17,009 nt of DNA from Saprospiraceae bacterium (lineage in GTDB: Bacteria; Bacteroidota; Bacteroidia; Chitinophagales; Saprospiraceae). Of this stretch, positions 14,282 to 17,009 are shown one piece after another. Position 1 is the first letter of the stretch. Each line of letters begins with the position of its first letter. Below the pieces are notes generated by a model. It had not been told where the DNA came from and did not search any database. It saw only the letters and a list, made by a program, of their open reading frames with translations. The position numbers were made by a program, and so were the translations under genes. The DNA lies in contig SCUG01000753.1 of the NCBI GenBank assembly GCA_004297645.1, positions 1-17,009 on the forward strand, given 5' to 3'.

Positions 14282-16588
14282 ATGAAAAAGGAACTAAAAT
14301 ACATCGGGAAAGCTGCCCGGAAGTTGGACGGTAAAGAAAGAGTGACAGGGCAGGCAGTTTACGGCCACGACATCGAACTGCCAGGAATGCTCCATGCAAC
14401 CATATTAAGAACCAAGTATCCCTGCGCTGAAATTTTGTCCATAGATACCTCCAAAGCGATGGCATTGGAAGGCGTGGAATGCATCATCACTGCCAATGAC
14501 ATTGACGTCAACAACATCAGCTATAAACGGGACCACCCCATCCTTAAAAAAGGAACGGTGAACTGTGAGCGGGACGAGATTGCGGCAGTCGCCGCCCGCA
14601 CCAAAGAAATTGCAGACAAAGCCGTTCAGCTTATCGAAGTGAAATACAAGGTGAAGCAGGGCATATTCGACCCATTCGAAGCCTTACTTGAATCGGCCCC
14701 CCGAATCAATGAATTTGGAAAAGGCCAGGAACAGTTTGGCAATAAAAACATTGCCGAGGCTTTCCATTACGAACACGGCGACCTGGAAACAGAAAAAGCC
14801 AAAAGCAAAGTCATCATCAAAAGAAGGTACACCCTGCCCAGAGTTACGCATACCTGCATGGCCACGAGCAACATTACAGCGGAGTACTCGAATCTGAACG
14901 GACGATTGACCCTGTGGTCCTCTACCCAGGTACCGTTTCTTTACCAAAGAGATGTGGCCCATGCCTTGAAGATGGACCCGTCAAAAATCAGGATTATTCA
15001 GCCGGTAATCGGGGGTGGTTTTGGCAGCAAGCTCGACATGCTCCCTTTCGAGCCTATTTGCGCCTTATTGGCCATGAAGTCAGGCAAGCCAGTTCAGTTG
15101 CTCTATTCAAGAGAAGAAGAGTTCATCGCTTCACCCACCAGACAAGCCATGGTTATTGATTTAACTACCGGCGCCAGTGAGAATGGAAAATTTACCTTTA
15201 GAGAGGTTGACATTATTACTGATAACGGAGCCTATACTTCATGGGGGGCCACCACGCCCTTTGTGATGATGCAAACTTTTTCATCCTTGTACCAGATACC
15301 GGCTTGCAAGTTCGTCTCCCGTGCCGTTTACACCAATAACCCCTTTGCAGGATCTTTCAGAGGATATGGAAATCCACAAGCTACGTTTTCGCTCGAACGC
15401 AATATAGACGTAATGGCCGAAGAGCTGGGCATGGACAAGGCAGAAATCAGGTTGTTGAATGCCAACTACAAAGGGGAGGTTACTGGCCAGGGGCTACACT
15501 ATAAAAGCTGCGGGGCCGCTCCTGCCTTAGAGACCGTTATTGAAAAAAGCCAATACCATAAAAAAGCGAGGGCACCGAAAAAAGGAAGATATAGAAGAGG
15601 AATTGGCCTGGCTTCCATGCTGCACGTTGGTGGTGGCGCCAAGATTTACCGCTCTGATGGCTGCGGAACCACCCTAAAGCTGGACGATTATGGCTACCTT
15701 ACCATTATCACGGGATCCAATGAAATCGGGCAGGGTTCCGAAACAGTATTGGCAATGATTGCCATGGAAGAGTTGGGGATTGAAAGAGACAAAATCAAAG
15801 TGATAAACTCGGATACGGATGTCAAGCCCTGGGATGTGGGGGTGCATGCTTCGCGTACGAGTTTTGTTGCTGGAAACTCTATGCTTGGAGCTATCAAGTT
15901 GTTAAAGGAGAAACTCACCAAAAAAGCATCTGAACTCCTCGATGTAGCCGCCTGTGATTTTGTTTATGAAAATGGCATGATGAGGTTCAACGAAAAAGAG
16001 ATTAAAATAGACAAGGTGGTCCGGGAGATGCATTTTACCCCCCCTCACGAATTGTGCGAAGTCAACTACTTTTACGAGCCACCCAGTCAATTCCAGGATA
16101 AGCAATTTAAAGGAGACGTTTCCGCCAGTTATGCTTTTGCTTCCCAGGCGATAGAAGTTGAGGTAGATACTGCTACCGGAGTGGTGCACGTGCTCGACGC
16201 TTATGTCTCACAAGATGTTGGAAGGGTATTAAATCCCATCGGGTTGCAGGGCCAGATTGAGGGAGGGTTAGCCACAGGAATAGGATATGCCCTGACCGAA
16301 GAAATGATATACGAACAGGGGTATTTAAAAAACCCAAACTTTCATGGCTATAAGCTGCTGACCACCACCGACATGCCTGGTGTCCATTTCTACCCGATAG
16401 AATCAGGTGACGAAGAAGGGCCTTATGGAGCTAAAGGAGCAAGTGAAGCTCCACTGATTCCTACTGCCGCCGCCATTGCCAATGCCGTTGCAAATGCCAT
16501 TGGGGTTCAGTTTTTCTCATTGCCCGTTACAGCGGAAAAGGTTCTCCTTGCATTAAAAGAAAAACAAAAAACAATCCTTGTTCATTAA
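14282..16588 (+). CDS. Molybdenum hydroxylase (xanthine dehydrogenase family) molybdopterin-binding large subunit
   Basis: This 768-residue catalytic subunit has the family motifs in order: AARKLDGKERVTGQAVYGHD (11-30), GGGFGSK (244-250), FRGYGNPQATF (359-369), SNEIGQGSET (479-488), and GPYGAKGASEAPL (713-725) with the probable catalytic glutamate E722. It lacks the VAYRCSFR loop of CO dehydrogenase, so it belongs with xanthine dehydrogenase/4-hydroxybenzoyl-CoA reductase-like hydroxylases. The predicted role is oxidation of the indole ring at C2 with water as oxygen source; the substrate is inferred. An open frame extends upstream to 14165, but its 39 extra codons are translated hairpin DNA. 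ATG 14282 starts directly at the conserved domain. A palindromic repeat separates it from the FAD subunit. Confidence 0.93.
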   Translation: MKKELKYIGKAARKLDGKERVTGQAVYGHDIELPGMLHATILRTKYPCAEILSIDTSKAMALEGVECIITANDIDVNNISYKRDHPILKKGTVNCERDEIAAVAARTKEIADKAVQLIEVKYKVKQGIFDPFEALLESAPRINEFGKGQEQFGNKNIAEAFHYEHGDLETEKAKSKVIIKRRYTLPRVTHTCMATSNITAEYSNLNGRLTLWSSTQVPFLYQRDVAHALKMDPSKIRIIQPVIGGGFGSKLDMLPFEPICALLAMKSGKPVQLLYSREEEFIASPTRQAMVIDLTTGASENGKFTFREVDIITDNGAYTSWGATTPFVMMQTFSSLYQIPACKFVSRAVYTNNPFAGSFRGYGNPQATFSLERNIDVMAEELGMDKAEIRLLNANYKGEVTGQGLHYKSCGAAPALETVIEKSQYHKKARAPKKGRYRRGIGLASMLHVGGGAKIYRSDGCGTTLKLDDYGYLTIITGSNEIGQGSETVLAMIAMEELGIERDKIKVINSDTDVKPWDVGVHASRTSFVAGNSMLGAIKLLKEKLTKKASELLDVAACDFVYENGMMRFNEKEIKIDKVVREMHFTPPHELCEVNYFYEPPSQFQDKQFKGDVSASYAFASQAIEVEVDTATGVVHVLDAYVSQDVGRVLNPIGLQGQIEGGLATGIGYALTEEMIYEQGYLKNPNFHGYKLLTTTDMPGVHFYPIESGDEEGPYGAKGASEAPLIPTAAAIANAVANAIGVQFFSLPVTAEKVLLALKEKQKTILVH

Positions 16589-16767
16589 GGAATGATTAAA
16601 AAATAACTTCTCACTTTCGAGCGGGCGGGTTTTGAAACCCGCCGGTTTAGAAAGTAATAGAATGGCGGGTTTTGAAACCCGCCGGTTTAGAAAGTAATAG
16701 AATGGCGGGTTTCAAAACCCGCCCACTCAAGACCAACCCTGAGAAGTTATTTTTTCAACGTTACTAA
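16589..16767. repeat. Intergenic palindromic repeat, copy 2 (three-unit form)
   Basis: This copy resembles 479-617 but carries one extra 40-nt unit. Near-palindromic 20-mers lie at 16624-16643, 16664-16683 and 16704-16723. The spacers between them are identical (ggtttagaaagtaatagaat). Perfect 16-nt outer arms, aaaaaataacttctca (16598-16613) and tgagaagttatttttt (16740-16755), enclose the array. The element begins right after the stop of the molybdopterin subunit gene and ends 11 nt before the FAD subunit start. Confidence 0.88.
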
Positions 16768-16778
16768 AGCAAAAAATT

Positions 16779-17009
16779 ATGGACTTTGAAGTCATCACAC
16801 CAAAAACAAAGGGTGAATTGTTGGCGGCTATTACAGAAAACCAGGGCAGGCGTTTCAGGTTCGGAGCCGGTTACACCGATTTGATTAACGACTTCCAGCT
16901 TCATCCCGAAGCGGGTTTAACGGTCATTAATATTGCTCAGATTCAGGAACAATCATTCAGGGCTATTTCTGATAAAGGTAGCTGTTATGAATTGGGGGCG
17001 CTGGTTACC
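16779..17009 (+). CDS. Molybdenum hydroxylase FAD-binding subunit, N-terminal fragment
   Basis: The gene opens with ATG at 16779 and runs off the right edge after 77 codons. MDFEVITPKTKGELLAAITE is the typical start of CoxM/HcrB/XdhB-like FAD subunits, and FGAGYTDLINDFQ (28-40) corresponds to their AGGTDL FAD-pyrophosphate motif. LTVINIAQIQEQSFRAIS and ELGALVT follow the family pattern. It completes the three-subunit hydroxylase whose 2Fe-2S and molybdopterin genes lie upstream, and would pass electrons to an external acceptor. The start has no Shine-Dalgarno sequence. The order 2Fe-2S, Mo, FAD is one of several known for this family. Confidence 0.88.
   Translation, partial: MDFEVITPKTKGELLAAITENQGRRFRFGAGYTDLINDFQLHPEAGLTVINIAQIQEQSFRAISDKGSCYELGALVT

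Noticed and set aside
16624..16723. CRISPR-like array of three 20-nt repeats with 20-nt spacers
   Set aside because: The spacers are identical to each other, the units are near-palindromes, there are only three, and the same element occurs at 479-617; no cas genes are seen.

Overview
The window is one tightly packed, plus-strand catabolic gene cluster. No gene is supported on the minus strand. Start codons lack Shine-Dalgarno sequences and sit in A/T-rich contexts, two starts are GTG, and the proteins look Bacteroidota-like, so I infer a member of the Bacteroidota. That assignment rests on style and is not proven.

Layout: C-terminal end of a hydantoinase B/oxoprolinase-type subunit (1-413); gap with palindromic repeat copy 1; TrpB2-type PLP enzyme; Rid-family protein; acyl-CoA dehydrogenase lacking the usual catalytic glutamate; HMG-CoA-synthase-like/DUF35 fusion; thiolase; small B12-binding and large catalytic subunits of an acyl-CoA mutase; gap with a long hairpin; CaiB/BaiF CoA-transferase; very large 2-oxoacid oxidoreductase alpha subunit (IorA) with an internal GltD-like flavoprotein module; IorB; 2Fe-2S subunit of a molybdenum hydroxylase; gap with a three-way-junction palindrome; molybdopterin subunit; gap with palindromic repeat copy 2; start of the FAD subunit, cut by the window end. 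Most genes overlap by 1-16 nt or are 1-2 nt apart, as in one operon.

Interpretation: this set matches the iaa pathway for indole-3-acetate known from Aromatoleum/Azoarcus. There a molybdenum hydroxylase makes 2-oxindole-3-acetate and a hydantoinase-type enzyme opens the ring to (2-aminophenyl)succinate. A CoA-transferase activates this, and a B12 mutase makes (2-aminobenzyl)malonyl-CoA. A decarboxylating dehydrogenase then makes 2-aminocinnamoyl-CoA, and beta-oxidation ends at 2-aminobenzoyl-CoA plus acetyl-CoA. Here the route is joined to an indolepyruvate-type oxidoreductase, which would feed indole-3-acetyl-CoA from tryptophan via indolepyruvate. The best single residue-level support is the dehydrogenase: glycine replaces the proton-abstracting glutamate, as expected if decarboxylation replaces alpha-deprotonation. 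Enoyl-CoA hydratase, 3-hydroxyacyl-CoA dehydrogenase, hydantoinase A, a B12 chaperone, transporters and a regulator are not in the window.

Non-coding DNA is also notable. All four intergenic gaps longer than 100 nt are occupied by palindromic elements, and two of these are copies of the same element in direct orientation about 16.1 kb apart.
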